DNA of 64,000 bases from Pseudomonas guariconensis (GCF_015680235.1 NZ_JADLJL010000007.1:95764-159763); one strand, 5' to 3'. Positions 17,760 through 27,261 are shown, counted from the first letter of the stretch. Program-made: numbers and translations. Notes: generated from the letters alone by a model not told the origin.

Positions 17760-17833
17760 CCAATCGCGGCACAAGGCCGCTCCTACAGGGGCCGGAGGTC
17801 GCCCTGTAGGAGCGGCCTTGCGCCGCGAAAGGG
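17760..17833. repeat. REP pair of the GCGGCCTTG type
   Basis: CAATCGCGGCACAAGGCCGCTCCTACAG and its inverse CTGTAGGAGCGGCCTTGCGCCGCG face each other within 74 bases between the fabV 3' end and the hydrolase 5' region. Confidence 0.85.
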
Positions 17834-17865
17834 GCCGCACAGCGGCCCCCACAACCTACGAGCGC

Positions 17866-19077
17866 TTACAGTTCGACGCAGTCGAACTTCACGTCGGTGG
17901 CCACGTCTTCGTCATAGTTGACGTCAGCGCGCTCGAAGCCGAACAGGTTGAGGAACTGCTTCTTGTAACCGGCATAGTCGGTCAGCTGGAACAGGTTCTC
18001 GGTGGTTACCTGCGGCCACAGGGCCTTGCAGGCGTCCTGCACGTCGTCGCGCAGTTCCCAGTCGTCCAGGCGCAGGCGGGCCTTTTCGTCCACCGGCATC
18101 GCAGCGCCATCGGCGCGGTACATGCGGTCACGGAACATGCGGTCCAGCTGGTCCTGGGTCCCTTCGTGCACGCCCTTCTCCTGCATGATCTTGAAGACCA
18201 TCGACAGGTACAGCGGCATGACCGGGATGGCCGAGCTGGCCTGGGTGACGACCGACTTGAGCACCGCCACGTTGGCGCCACCCTTGACCTCGGCGGCCAG
18301 CTTCTTGTCCAGGCGCAGGGCGGTTTCGTCCAGGTCCTGCTTGGCCTGGCCCAGAGCACCGTGCCAGTAGATCGGCCAGGTGATTTCCGTGCCGATGTAG
18401 CTGAAGGCCACGGTACGCGCACCTTCGGCCAACACGCCGGCGCCCGCCAGGGCGTCGATCCACAGCTGCCAGTCCTGGCCGCCCATGACGGTGACGGTGT
18501 CCTGGATTTCCTGCTCGGTGGCCGGCTCGATGCTGGCCTCGATGATGGTGTCCTTGTTGGTGTCGATGGCGGTCGACTTGTACGGCTGGCCGATCGGCTT
18601 GAGCGCCGAGCGTACCAGTTCGCCGGTCTGCGGCAGCTTGCGCACCGGCGAGGCCAGCGAGTAGACCACCAGGTCGACCTTGCCGCCCATTTCGTTCTTG
18701 ATCAGCTCGATGACCTTGGCGCGGGCTTCGTCGGAGAAGGCGTCACCGTTGATCGACTTGCTGTACAGGCCTTCAGCCTTGGCGAACTTGTCGAAGGCGG
18801 CAGCGTTGTACCAACCGGCGGTACCGGCCTTGGTCTCGGTGCCCGGCTTTTCGAAGAACACACCCAGGGTGTCGGCCTTGAAGCCGAAGGCTGCGGTGAT
18901 GCGCGCCGCCAGGCCGTAGCCGCTGGATGCACCGATCACCAGGACTTTCTTCGGACCATCTTCGCGCACACCCTGCTTGCGGGTGGCTTCGATCTGGTCA
19001 CGAACGTTGAGCTCGCAGCCCTTCGGGTGAGTCGTGGTGCAGATGAAACCGCGAACCTTGGGATGAATGATGGCCAA
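17866..19077 (-). CDS. fabV: Enoyl-ACP reductase FabV, NADH dependent
   Basis: The 403-residue reductase saturates enoyl-ACP in the last step of each fatty-acid elongation cycle. The N-terminus [20 protein letters not shown], the NADH motif VIGASSGYG and the active-site Y-x8-K ([10 protein letters not shown]) identify FabV. FabV enzymes are intrinsically resistant to triclosan and explain that trait in pseudomonads. It stands alone; the 137-base upstream region probably holds its promoter. Confidence 0.96.
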   Translation of the reverse strand: MAIIHPKVRGFICTTTHPKGCELNVRDQIEATRKQGVREDGPKKVLVIGASSGYGLAARITAAFGFKADTLGVFFEKPGTETKAGTAGWYNAAAFDKFAKAEGLYSKSINGDAFSDEARAKVIELIKNEMGGKVDLVVYSLASPVRKLPQTGELVRSALKPIGQPYKSTAIDTNKDTIIEASIEPATEQEIQDTVTVMGGQDWQLWIDALAGAGVLAEGARTVAFSYIGTEITWPIYWHGALGQAKQDLDETALRLDKKLAAEVKGGANVAVLKSVVTQASSAIPVMPLYLSMVFKIMQEKGVHEGTQDQLDRMFRDRMYRADGAAMPVDEKARLRLDDWELRDDVQDACKALWPQVTTENLFQLTDYAGYKKQFLNLFGFERADVNYDEDVATDVKFDCVEL

Positions 19078-19214
19078 TGTCTGTACCTCTTCAGGTTTGT
19101 GCCGAGGAAGCGCGCCGCAGGGGACGATTCCGTTTGATCAGAGGGTGAGACTACCCCCGCAGGTTATCCGACACATATTACGGAGGTGATTGGCGTGATT
19201 CAAAACAACCTGGC

Positions 19215-19771
19215 TCAGCCCTGGTCGTCCGGCAGGCGACGGCGGCCGGTGAGCATCGACAGCGGCAGGTTTTCCCGCAGGCGCACGCTCTCCACCACCG
19301 CAGCCAGCAGGTGCACGCAGACCAGCGCCAGCAAGGCGTTGGCCAGGACGCTGTGCACATCCGTGGGCCAGTCGACGCCCCACAGGGCATCCACTTCCTG
19401 GGACAGCCAGCCGGTCACGCCCAACCCGACGACGCAGGCAAGCATCAGCAGCATCACCAGCGCGCCGATCGGCGAATGGCCAAGACGATGATAGGGCGCG
19501 CCCTTCACCAGGGCCCTGGCGTGTGCCGCCAGCCGCGACGGCGTCAGCCAGAAGTGCCCCCCCCCCCCCCCGGGCGGCCCCCCCCACCGGCGGGGGGCGG
19601 CCCCACGAAGCCCCAGACCAGGCGCACGGCCACGCAGGCCAAGGCGTAGTAGCCCAGCCATTGGTGCCAGTCGTCACCCTCTTCGTTGAAGAAGGAATTG
19701 GCGAAGAACACCAAGGCCAGGGACCAGTGGCAGCACCTGAGCAACGGGTCCCAGAGCCGCACGCTGGCCAT
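19215..19771 (-). pseudogene. Cytochrome b561, frame broken in a C/G run
   Basis: Two frames together make one cytochrome b561: 19771 down to about 19600 gives MASVRLWDPLLRCCHWSLALVF and WHQWLGYYALACVAVRLVWGFVGP. About 19545 down to 19215 gives SRLAAHARALVKGAPYHRLGHSPIGALVML and the second haem segment HSVLANALLALVCVHLL. Between them lies a nearly pure C/G stretch with 15 Cs (19557-19571), coding only P/G residues. The break is probably a sequencing or assembly fault. The ATG overlaps the PepSY gene stop by one base. Confidence 0.8.
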
Positions 19772-20037
19772 CAGTCATGGATCTCGCTCTTGACCGCCTT
19801 GCCGGTCACCGGGTCGTGGTAGATCTCGACCTTGCGGCCGTCCTTGTCGAAGCCGTAGATCTCGTAGCAGTTACCCTTGGTGACCTTGAACTTGTTGATG
19901 CGATAGCCCTGCTCCTTGAGTTGGGCCTGGAATTTTTCCTGGTCTTGCCAGGTGCTTTTGTCGGCAGTGGTGCATTCGGTGGTGGCGAAGGCGGCGCTGC
20001 TTGCGAGCAGCACGCCGACGGCGATCAGGGTCCGCAT
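19771..20037 (-). CDS. Small periplasmic PepSY domain protein
   Basis: The 88-residue protein has a signal peptide (MRTLIAVGVLLASSAAFA) and a mature PepSY domain (KEQGYRINKFKVTKGNCYEIYGFDKDGRKVEIYHDPVTG). Such proteins commonly accompany b-type cytochromes, as here with the cytochrome b561 gene directly downstream (TGATG overlap). The pair may form a membrane redox or metal-handling unit. Confidence 0.88.
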   Translation of the reverse strand: MRTLIAVGVLLASSAAFATTECTTADKSTWQDQEKFQAQLKEQGYRINKFKVTKGNCYEIYGFDKDGRKVEIYHDPVTGKAVKSEIHD

Positions 20038-20243
20038 GGTGATGGCTCCAATGGGAGAAGTGAACAGAACAAGCTTAGCCAGCCGCGGCGCATTTGCCCG
20101 AGGGCCCTCTTCACGCCTGCCGGCCATTCATTTGCTTTTCGGATCAATCGCAAAGAAAAACAAACTTAACAAATGAACCCAACCCGCCGATGCTGGTGCA
20201 ATCCGCCGACCCGGCGCCCACCCCTTGCACGGAGAACAACAAG

Positions 20244-21422
20244 ATGAACGACGTGGTCATCGTCGCCGCAACCCGTACCGCCATCGGCAGCTTCCAGGGT
20301 GCGCTGGCCAATGTGCCGGCCGTGGACCTCGGCGCCGCAGTCATCAAGCGCCTGCTGGAGCAGACCCAGCTGGCCCCGGCCCAGGTCGACGAAGTGATCC
20401 TCGGCCAAGTGCTGACCGCGGGTGCCGGCCAGAACCCGGCGCGCCAGGCCGCGATCAAGGCCGGCCTGCCCTACAGCGTGCCCGCCCTGACCCTGAACAA
20501 GGTGTGCGGCTCGGGCCTGAAGGCCCTGCACCTGGCGGCCCAGGCGATCCGCTGCGGCGACGCCGAGGTGGTGATCGCCGGCGGCCAGGAGAACATGAGC
20601 CTGGCGCCCTACGTGCTGCCCTCGGCCCGCACCGGCCAGCGCATGGGCCATGGCCAGATGGTCGACACCATGATCAGCGATGGCCTGTGGGACGCCTTCA
20701 ACGACTACCACATGGGCATCACCGCCGAGAACCTGGTGGAAAAATACGGCCTCACCCGCGAGCAGCAGGATGCCTTCGCCGCCGAATCCCAGCGCAAGGC
20801 CGTGGCCGCCATCGAAGCCGGCCACTTCAAGGATGAAATCACCCCGATCGTGATGTCGCAGAAAAAAGGCGAGCCGCGGGTGTTCGACACCGATGAACAG
20901 CCACGCCCCGGCACCACGGCCGAGGCCTTGGGCAAGCTGCGCGCGGCCTTCAAGAAAGACGGCAGCGTCACCGCCGGCAACGCCTCGAGCCTGAACGACG
21001 GCGCCGCCGCCGTGCTGCTGATGAGCGCCACCAAGGCCAAAGCCCTGGGCCTGCCGGTGCTGGCGAAGATCGCATCCTATGCCAGCGCAGGCGTCGACCC
21101 GGCGATCATGGGCATCGGCCCGGTGTCCGCCACCCAGCGCTGCTTGGATAAAGCCGGTTGGCAGCTGGGCGATGTGGACCTGATCGAAGCCAACGAAGCC
21201 TTCGCCGCCCAGGCCCTGGCGGTGGGCAAGTCGCTGGAGTGGGACGCTGCGCGCGTCAACGTCAACGGCGGCGCCATCGCCCTTGGCCACCCCATCGGCG
21301 CCTCCGGCTGCCGCGTGTTGGTGACCTTGCTGCACGAGATGATCAAGCGCGATGCCAAGAAAGGGCTGGCGACGCTGTGCATTGGTGGCGGGCAGGGTGT
21401 GGCGCTGGCGATCGAGCGCTGA
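20244..21422 (+). CDS. Acetyl-CoA C-acetyltransferase (thiolase)
   Basis: The 392-residue thiolase has the acylated cysteine in [15 protein letters not shown], the motif [10 protein letters not shown] and the C-terminal H/C pair in [16 protein letters not shown]. This matches biosynthetic/degradative acetoacetyl-CoA thiolases (AtoB/YqeF type). GGAG lies 9 bases before ATG 20244; a longer frame to 20094 lacks a good start. It could also close the loop from acetoacetate, a homogentisate-pathway product. Confidence 0.93.
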   Translation: MNDVVIVAATRTAIGSFQGALANVPAVDLGAAVIKRLLEQTQLAPAQVDEVILGQVLTAGAGQNPARQAAIKAGLPYSVPALTLNKVCGSGLKALHLAAQAIRCGDAEVVIAGGQENMSLAPYVLPSARTGQRMGHGQMVDTMISDGLWDAFNDYHMGITAENLVEKYGLTREQQDAFAAESQRKAVAAIEAGHFKDEITPIVMSQKKGEPRVFDTDEQPRPGTTAEALGKLRAAFKKDGSVTAGNASSLNDGAAAVLLMSATKAKALGLPVLAKIASYASAGVDPAIMGIGPVSATQRCLDKAGWQLGDVDLIEANEAFAAQALAVGKSLEWDAARVNVNGGAIALGHPIGASGCRVLVTLLHEMIKRDAKKGLATLCIGGGQGVALAIER

Positions 21423-21427
21423 TCTTA

Positions 21428-21583
21428 AGGCCCAATCGCGGGACAAGCCCGCTCCCACAGGCCTGCGCTGTCTTCAGAGACACCGCCGTACCTGTGGGAG
21501 CTCAAGACAGTTGGCTCCCACAGGCCCCGTGTACGCTTGTTGCCATGGGATCCCTGTGGGGGCTTGTCCCGCGATTGGGCCAG
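21428..21583. repeat. Composite REP element between thiolase and metE
   Basis: Outer inverted REPs (CCCAATCGCGGGACAAGCCCGC near 21431 and GGGGCTTGTCCCGCGATTGGGC near 21560) enclose a non-REP core. The core repeats the module at 16558-16651 with two mismatches in 44 bases but lacks the extra half-REP found there. Confidence 0.85.
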
Positions 21584-21609
21584 TACAGGCAACACCGGCC
21601 CCCGCCGCC

Positions 21610-23916
21610 CTACCCCTTCGAACCCACAACCAAGCCATCACCCCGCAGCTCCCGAGCCGCAGCCACCATGTTCACCAATGCCGCCTCGGTCTCCGGCCAG
21701 CCACGGGTCTTCAAGCCACAGTCCGGGTTGACCCACAGCCGCTCGGCCGGAATACGCAGGGCCGCCTTGCGCAACAACTCCACCATCGCCTCCTTGCCCG
21801 GCACCCGTGGCGAGTGGATGTCGTACACCCCAGGGCCGATCTCGTTGGGGTAGTTGAAACGCTCGAAGGCCGCCAACAGCTCCATGTCCGAACGCGAAGT
21901 CTCGATGGTGATCACATCGGCGTCCATCGCAGCGATCGACTCGATCACATCGTTGAACTCGCTGTAGCACATGTGGGTGTGGATCTGGGTCTCGTCACGC
22001 ACGCCCGAGGCGCACAGGCGGAAGGCTTCGGTCGCCCAGTCCAGGTAATGCGGCCAGGCATTGCGACGCAGTGGCAGACCCTCGCGGAAGGCGGCTTCGT
22101 CGATCTGCACGATGCGGATGCCCGCCGCCTCGAGGTCCAGCACTTCGTCACGAATGGCCAGCGCCAGCTGCCGGGCCTGGGTCTCACGGCTCACGTCCTC
22201 ACGCGGGAAGGACCACATCAGCATGGTCACCGGGCCTGTCAGCATGCCCTTCATCGGCTTGTCGGTCAGGCCCTGGGCATAGGTACTCCAGCCTACGGTC
22301 ATGGCTTTCGGGCGGCTCAGGTCGCCGACGATCACCGCCGGCTTCACGCAGCGTGAACCGTAGCTCTGCACCCAACCGAAACGCGTGAAGGCGTAGCCGT
22401 CGAGCTGCTCGGCGAAGTACTCGACCATGTCGTTGCGCTCGGCCTCGCCGTGCACCAGCACATCCAGGCCCAGTTGCTCCTGGATCTGCACCGCCTGGCG
22501 GATTTCGTTCTGCATCGCCTCGATGTAGTCGGCCTCGGCCAGCTGGCCTTGTTTGTATGCCCGGCGCGCCAGACGGATCGACGCAGTTTGTGGGAAGGAG
22601 CCAATCGTCGTGGTCGGAAACGCCGGCAGATCCAATACGGCACGCTGCTTAACGATGCGCTGGGCGAAGACCGACTGGCGCTGGCTGTCCGCCGGCTCGA
22701 TCGCCGCTACCCGAGCCTGCACGACCGGCTTGTGGATACGCGGCGAGGCGGCGCGGCTGGCCTGCACGGCGCGGCTTTGCTCCAGGGCCACGAGCACCTC
22801 GGGGGCCTGCGGCGCGTCGATGGCCTTGGCCAGCACGGCCACTTCCTGGCACTTCTGCACGGCGAAGGCCAGCCAGCTTTGCAGCTCGGCATCGAGCTGG
22901 TCTTCACGGGCCACATCCACCGGGCCGTGCAGCAACGAGCAGGACGGCGCGACCCACAGCCGCTCGCCCAGGCGCTCGGCGGCGTGGCGCAGCACACCCA
23001 GGGCCTTTTCCAGATCGCAGCGCCACACGTTGCGGCCATTGACCACGCCCAGGGACAGGACCTTGTAGGCCGGCAGGCGATCGAGAATGGTCGGGAACTG
23101 CTCCGGCGCGCGTACCAGGTCGATGTGCAGGCCATCGACCGGCAGGTTGGCAGCCAGGCCCAGGTTGTCTTCCAGGCCGCCGAAATAGGTGGCGACCAAC
23201 TTCTTCAGCGGCGCGCGCTGCAGGATGTTGTAGACGCGCTCGTAGGCATTCTTCCAGTCTTGAGGCAGGTCCAGCGCCAGGATCGGCTCGTCGATCTGCA
23301 CCCATTCCACGCCTTGGCCGGCCAGGCGGTTGAAGATGGTGTCGTAGAGCGGCAGCAGGCGATCGACCAGCTCCAGCTTGTCGAAGTCACCGCCCTTGGC
23401 CTTGCCCAGCCACAGGTAGGTCAGCGGGCCGATCACCACCGGCTTGACCGCATGGCCCAGGGCCTTGGCCTCATCCACTTCCTCGAACAGCTGTTCCCAA
23501 CTCAGGGTGAAGGCTTGGTCGGCGGTGAATTCCGGGACCAGGTAGTGGTAGTTGGTGTCGAACCACTTGGTCATCTCCTGGGCATGAGCGCCACAGCAAT
23601 TGTCGCTGACGCCCCGGGCCATGGCGAAGAGGGTGTGCAGGGTCGGCTTGGCACCGTCTTGGGCGCCAAAGCGCGCCGGGATCACGCCGAAGGTCAACGA
23701 ATGGGTGAGTACCTGGTCGTACCAGGCAAAGTCGCCGACCGGCAGCAGCTCGATACCCGCGTCCTTCTGCACTTGCCAGTGTGTGGCGCGCAGCTCGCGG
23801 CCCACCGCGCGCAGGCCGGCTTCGTCGAGCTCGCCCTTCCAGAAGGCCTCCTGGGCCTTCTTCAGCTCGCGGTCGCGCCCAATACGCGGAAAGCCCAGGT
23901 TGTGCGCCAGTGCCAT
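21610..23916 (-). CDS. metE: Cobalamin-independent methionine synthase MetE
   Basis: The 768-residue enzyme transfers the methyl group of 5-methyl-tetrahydropteroyltriglutamate to homocysteine. The two barrels are complete: N-terminus [21 protein letters not shown], zinc ligands in [11 protein letters not shown] and [12 protein letters not shown], and YDIHSPRVP. Starts upstream of ATG 23916 add unrelated sequence. Two MetR-type palindromes lie just upstream, indicating LysR-type activation by MetR with homocysteine. Confidence 0.96.
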   Translation of the reverse strand: MALAHNLGFPRIGRDRELKKAQEAFWKGELDEAGLRAVGRELRATHWQVQKDAGIELLPVGDFAWYDQVLTHSLTFGVIPARFGAQDGAKPTLHTLFAMARGVSDNCCGAHAQEMTKWFDTNYHYLVPEFTADQAFTLSWEQLFEEVDEAKALGHAVKPVVIGPLTYLWLGKAKGGDFDKLELVDRLLPLYDTIFNRLAGQGVEWVQIDEPILALDLPQDWKNAYERVYNILQRAPLKKLVATYFGGLEDNLGLAANLPVDGLHIDLVRAPEQFPTILDRLPAYKVLSLGVVNGRNVWRCDLEKALGVLRHAAERLGERLWVAPSCSLLHGPVDVAREDQLDAELQSWLAFAVQKCQEVAVLAKAIDAPQAPEVLVALEQSRAVQASRAASPRIHKPVVQARVAAIEPADSQRQSVFAQRIVKQRAVLDLPAFPTTTIGSFPQTASIRLARRAYKQGQLAEADYIEAMQNEIRQAVQIQEQLGLDVLVHGEAERNDMVEYFAEQLDGYAFTRFGWVQSYGSRCVKPAVIVGDLSRPKAMTVGWSTYAQGLTDKPMKGMLTGPVTMLMWSFPREDVSRETQARQLALAIRDEVLDLEAAGIRIVQIDEAAFREGLPLRRNAWPHYLDWATEAFRLCASGVRDETQIHTHMCYSEFNDVIESIAAMDADVITIETSRSDMELLAAFERFNYPNEIGPGVYDIHSPRVPGKEAMVELLRKAALRIPAERLWVNPDCGLKTRGWPETEAALVNMVAAARELRGDGLVVGSKG

Positions 23917-23973
23917 GTCTTGTCCCTCAGAAACGTGAAAATGAATGAGGGGATTTTCCTGGGCACAGCAGCG

Positions 23974-24007
23974 TGAGACAAACTCATTTAATTTGAGCAC
24001 AACTCAA
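23974..24007. promoter_or_regulatory. Two MetR-type boxes between metE and the MTHFR-like gene
   Basis: TGAG-ACAAA-CTCA (23974-23986) and TTGAG-CACAA-CTCAA (23993-24007) are perfect palindromes with the 5-base spacer of the MetR consensus TGAA-N5-TTCA. They begin 58 bases upstream of the metE start, the usual place for MetR activation. No cobalamin riboswitch was recognised in the 273-base gap. Confidence 0.7.
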
Positions 24008-24189
24008 GATTTGCTCATGATGCGCCCTCAGCTCGCATCCTCCCTGCGGGGCGGGCTTGTCCCGCGATCAGGGCCCTCAAGGCCACCCCCCATGTCTCAT
24101 TCAAAGCAATTCCCTACGCATCCGGACATCCCCCACTTCCCGCCCTGCCCCACAATGCCACTGTGCCCAAACCAGATACCCGACCGCCC

Positions 24190-25746
24190 ATGAGCCAGCT
24201 GAAAACGGCGCTGCACGACAACACCTTCGTCTGCGTCATGGAGTTCGTCCCCAAGTCTTCCAGCGAGCGCTTCGCCAGCATCGAAGCTCTCATGGCGCGC
24301 AAGCACCTGTGCGGCTGGCCCATGACCGTGGCCATCGCCGACCGCGTCGGCAGCCCGTTCGAAATGTCGCCGCTCGACGCCTATAGCAGCTTCCAGCAGC
24401 CCCACCCCACCCTGCTGCACTTTTCCGGCAAGGACCGCGAGCGCCACCATCTGCTCGACCAACTGCAACGGATGGACGCCGCCGGCCTCGACCAGCTCCT
24501 GCTGCTGACCGGCGACCGCCTGCCCGGCCACGTGCTCGGCCAGCGCCCGGTGCGCTACCTCGAGTCCGTCGCCGCCCTGCAGATCGTTCGCCAGGCCCGC
24601 CCCGACTGGCTGCTGGGCGCTGGCATGCACCCGTTCAAGTACCGCGAGGAAGAAGGCGGCGCCCAGTACTTCAAGGCCGAAAAGAAACTCGCTGCCGGCG
24701 CGGATTTTCTCGCCCTGCAACTGGGCTTCGACGCCAGCAAGCACCTCGAAGCCATCCAGTGGATGCACCGCCAGCCTAACCCCAAGCCGCTGATGGCCTG
24801 CGTGATGGGCCTGACCCTGGGCCGCGCGAAGATCTTCGAGCACGTCGCCGGCATCGTCGTCACCCCCTCCATGCACGACCTGCTCGCCGCCGAGGTCGCC
24901 GTGTCCAAGGCCCACGCCCAGGCCCGCAGCCTCGAGCGCCTGGCCCTGCAGATCATCGGCCTGCGCCTGATGGGCTATGCCGGCATCCACCTCTCCGGCA
25001 TCCACGACCTGGAACAACTGCAGGCACTGGAAAACACCCTCAACGACTGGCAGGCCCGCATTCATTCGCTCGAACAATGGGCCCCCGCCTGGCAAGCCTG
25101 CTGGCAGATGCCCGGCCTACCCGCCGTCACCTTCCACCCACCCGGCGCCAACTGGCGCCTGGGTGAGTCCCAGGTCAGCGCCTCGCCGAAGGAAACAGCG
25201 CGTTACCACCTGCTGCACGGCGCGCATTCATTGCTGTTCAGCCGCACCAACTGGCTGAGCCAGGCCTTCGGCTGGGCCGTGCAACGCCCCCTCTGGGCAA
25301 CGCCCACCGGCGCCCGCGTACTCCATCGCCTGGAACGCAGCGTGAAAAGGCCATTGCTCGGTTGCGACACCTGCGGCCGCTGCCGACTGGAAGACACGCT
25401 CTATATCTGCCCCGAAAGCTGCCCCAAAGGCCTGGCGAACGGCCCCTGCGGCGGGACCACGCTCAACCGCTGCGAGTTTGGCGACCGGGAATGCGTGCAC
25501 AGCGTGAAATACCGCACCGCCAAGGCCGTGCAGCAAACCGCCGTGCTGACCGAACGGCTCATCCCCTGCATCGAAGAAGACACCCGCCACCGCAGCTCCT
25601 GGCCAACCTGGTTCGAAGCCCCGGCCGCAGCGCCCCTGACCATTGCAACGCCCTGTGGGAGCGGGCTTGCCCCGCGATTAGGCCCTCAAGCCGAGCCCAA
25701 ATTACCAACACAGCCGGCCCGCCCAGCGACCGAGCTGGAGAATTGA
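24190..25746 (+). CDS. Methylenetetrahydrofolate reductase-like protein with MTHFR C-terminal zinc domain
   Basis: The 518-residue protein has a MetF-like barrel (catalytic-type glutamate in VCVMEFVPKSSSERFASIEA, later LLLLTGDRLPG) followed by the cysteine-rich MTHFR_C domain (GCDTCGRCRLEDTLYICPESCPKGLANGPCGG). It probably supplies or handles methyl-folate for MetE, which is divergent. The last ~35 residues are translated from a REP element (TPCGSGLAPRLG at the REP), so the C-terminus has been remodelled. ATG 24190 is preferred over GTG 24163; neither has a strong ribosome site. Confidence 0.85.
   Translation: MSQLKTALHDNTFVCVMEFVPKSSSERFASIEALMARKHLCGWPMTVAIADRVGSPFEMSPLDAYSSFQQPHPTLLHFSGKDRERHHLLDQLQRMDAAGLDQLLLLTGDRLPGHVLGQRPVRYLESVAALQIVRQARPDWLLGAGMHPFKYREEEGGAQYFKAEKKLAAGADFLALQLGFDASKHLEAIQWMHRQPNPKPLMACVMGLTLGRAKIFEHVAGIVVTPSMHDLLAAEVAVSKAHAQARSLERLALQIIGLRLMGYAGIHLSGIHDLEQLQALENTLNDWQARIHSLEQWAPAWQACWQMPGLPAVTFHPPGANWRLGESQVSASPKETARYHLLHGAHSLLFSRTNWLSQAFGWAVQRPLWATPTGARVLHRLERSVKRPLLGCDTCGRCRLEDTLYICPESCPKGLANGPCGGTTLNRCEFGDRECVHSVKYRTAKAVQQTAVLTERLIPCIEEDTRHRSSWPTWFEAPAAAPLTIATPCGSGLAPRLGPQAEPKLPTQPARPATELEN
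25652..25683. repeat. REP element inside the MTHFR-like coding sequence
   Basis: CCCTGTGGGAGCGGGCTTGC and the following CCCGCGATTAGG form one REP unit read in frame as the C-terminal tail of the MTHFR-like protein. Confidence 0.85.
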
Positions 25747-25773
25747 TCTCTCCCCAAAAAACAACCCTACCTC

Positions 25774-25822
25774 CCTGTAGGAGCGGCCTTGTGCCGCGAT
25801 GGGCCGCACAGCGGCCCCAATC
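25774..25822. repeat. 49-bp REP, left copy flanking relBE
   Basis: This REP with its trailing GGGCCGCACAGCGGCCCC hairpin is identical over 49 bases to 26424-26472, in direct orientation. The two copies bracket the RelBE module. Confidence 0.9.
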
Positions 25823-25988
25823 TCCATCAAGCGCACTCTGTTCAGCGCCAATACCTGCTCCCTCTTCTGCGCCAGCAATCATCACTCACATCAAAGCGAC
25901 AACCCGTCGGCAAGACCATGTACTGGCTTGCTCGGTGAGCCACTTTAGGCCATTGTAAAGACCAATGTCATTACAAGGGACCGATATC

Positions 25989-26228
25989 ATGGCATCCATC
26001 AATGTTCGTATTGACGACGATCTCAAAATCCGCGCCTATCGCGAGCTCGAAAAATTGGGCGTCACGCCATCCGAGCTGATGCGCCAAGCGTTGCAATACG
26101 TGGCAGAGCGCGGGCAACTGCCTTTCAAACCGGTACTCCTGACGGAAGAGGATGAAGCCCTGCTCGCCACGGTTCGCGAACGCATCGCCTCCCCTCAACG
26201 GGTAAAGGTTTCGCTGGATGACCTATAA
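25989..26228 (+). CDS. RelB/DinJ family antitoxin
   Basis: The 79-residue protein has a ribbon-helix-helix N-terminus (MASINVRIDDDLKIRAYRELEKLGVTPSELMRQALQYV) typical of RelB/DinJ antitoxins and a C-terminal toxin-binding tail. A longer frame starts at 25965, but ATG 25989 gives the canonical start. The stop overlaps the toxin start by 11 bases, as usual for coupled modules. It would repress its own promoter and neutralise RelE, which is broken here. Confidence 0.9.
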   Translation: MASINVRIDDDLKIRAYRELEKLGVTPSELMRQALQYVAERGQLPFKPVLLTEEDEALLATVRERIASPQRVKVSLDDL

Positions 26229-26430
26229 CCTCGAATTCGATGCCAGGGCACTGAAAGAATGGCAAAAACTAGGCGACACCGTTCGCCAACAATTCAAGAA
26301 AAAGCTAGCTTCGGTTTTGCTCAACCCTCGGTGTCATGAAACAGGGAGGTTGCCCAAACGTGCATATAGTTCTCAGCTTTTCATGCAAGCGCAGCCCATC
26401 GCGAATCAACCCCATTTCCCAATCCTGTAG
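26218..26430 (+). pseudogene. RelE family toxin, truncated by a REP-bearing junction
   Basis: The frame begins as RelE (MTYNLEFDARALKEWQKLGDTVRQQFKKKLASVLLNPR) but departs from the family after about residue 38. It continues with unrelated residues to a TAG lying within the 49-bp REP copy. A full toxin has about 90-95 residues, and the catalytic C-terminal half (normally Y-R-L-V-Y and beyond) is missing. It should be inactive, leaving an orphan antitoxin. Confidence 0.85.
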
Positions 26431-26472
26431 GAGCGGCCTTGTGCCGCGATGGGCCGCACAGCGGCCCCAATC
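26424..26472. repeat. 49-bp REP, right copy flanking relBE
   Basis: Identical in sequence and orientation to 25774-25822. It supplies the stop codon of the truncated RelE frame. Confidence 0.9.
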
Positions 26473-26516
26473 CCGACCAAAACACCTTCCAGCGCCCAAC
26501 GCCTACAACAAACCCT

Positions 26517-26744
26517 CTATTCCCCCTCCCCAGCCCGCCCCTCATCAAGCAGCTTGCCGCACTGCTCACCCGCCAAACGGCTAATGATCCTGATCGCCTG
26601 ATGAATCCCCGCCGTGGCACGGAAGCTCAGCTGCGGCTGGTGATCACATTCCAGTTGCTCGTCGTGATGCACCAGCGATTCGCCGAGCAGCTCAAGGGTC
26701 CAGACATAGCGCTGGAGGGTGGCAATGTGTTCATTATCAGTCAT
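26517..26744 (-). CDS. Small hypothetical protein
   Basis: The 75-residue acidic protein starts MTDNEHIATLQRYVWTLELLGESLVHHDEQLECD and includes a stretch FRATAGIHQAIRIISRLAGEQ. This vaguely recalls the short Pseudomonas DUF3077-type proteins, but I cannot assign it. AGGTG precedes ATG 26744. It lies downstream, in the same direction, of C4-type leader A, so it might be the gene once controlled by that leader. Confidence 0.55.
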   Translation of the reverse strand: MTDNEHIATLQRYVWTLELLGESLVHHDEQLECDHQPQLSFRATAGIHQAIRIISRLAGEQCGKLLDEGRAGEGE

Positions 26745-26809
26745 GGGGCACCTGCCGTTGCGCAGGCTTTGGGTTGCCCTGGGTATGGATAGGGTAGAAA
26801 CGGTGGGGT

Positions 26810-27120
26810 TCAGGCGCCGGCGAGGTTAGGCGGCGGAGAGCGGATGCGAGGATCCTGAGTCGGCTCAACGTAAGCATGCATGAGACTCCAAGTTAGGTTG
26901 GAGCTGCCACGCACCGTCGCCAAACAATGGGTGGCAGCTGTACGCAGGTTGGCGAACCGGGAACTTGGAACCCGGCAGACCCGAGGGTCTCCCACGCACA
27001 GCCGCCATAGCACGAGGCCGCAAGCATAAAAAAAGCGCCTGCAGTCGTGTGGGGCGCTGATGCGCCAAGTTTATCCGGGTCGCCAAACCCGGTCGCGGAA
27101 TTTGCCGCGACTGAGGGCAA
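26810..27120 (-). pseudogene. Icd/Ash-like reading frame A, frameshifted
   Basis: The frame from 27120 reads TAGAFFMLAASCYGGCAWETLG, then loses similarity. The continuation is in another frame as DPRVCRVPSSRFANLRTAATHC. Both parts align with the intact copy B at 27499-27732 (GAFFVPAMLRHGGGARDTFG, SSRSANPRIAATLTC). Such frames are often annotated as host cell division inhibitor Icd-like or Ash proteins downstream of phage C4 RNA. Whether either is translated is unknown. Confidence 0.55.
27028..27112 (-). ncRNA. C4-type antisense RNA leader, copy A
   Basis: Reading leftward, perfect hairpins occur in series: GTCGCGG/CCGCGAC (27111-27092), CCGGGT/ACCCGG (27092-27075) with loop TTGGCG, and GGCGC/GCGCC (27066-27053). 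A downstream GGCGC (27039-27035) followed by seven Ts can pair with the same GCGCC, a mutually exclusive terminator. The loop TTGGCGA is complementary to TCGCCAA at 26955-26949 downstream. This arrangement matches phage P1 C4-type RNAs that sit before icd genes. Confidence 0.6.
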
Positions 27121-27261
27121 TTTATCCCTGCAGGTCCGCTAGTGCAAGGTCAAGGCTGCATGAAAAGGCCGTGACTTGCCGTAGGAAAAGGCTTGATATC
27201 GCTTAGTTCGGCGGCCATCACCCAAATGACGCCGCGCCTCTTCCGGTAAAAGGTGAACCGC

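Noticed and set aside
19138..19677. A 179-codon minus-strand frame across the cytochrome b561 region
   Set aside because: It is the third reading frame and does not preserve the haem-binding helices; it exists only because of the C/G run.
22450..23976. A 508-codon plus-strand frame opposite metE
   Set aside because: Shadow of metE; the translation has histidine/glutamine-rich composition typical of antisense GC-rich frames.
23917..24189. Cobalamin riboswitch upstream of metE
   Set aside because: No B12-box-like sequence or suitable leader length was found; MetR boxes explain the control better.
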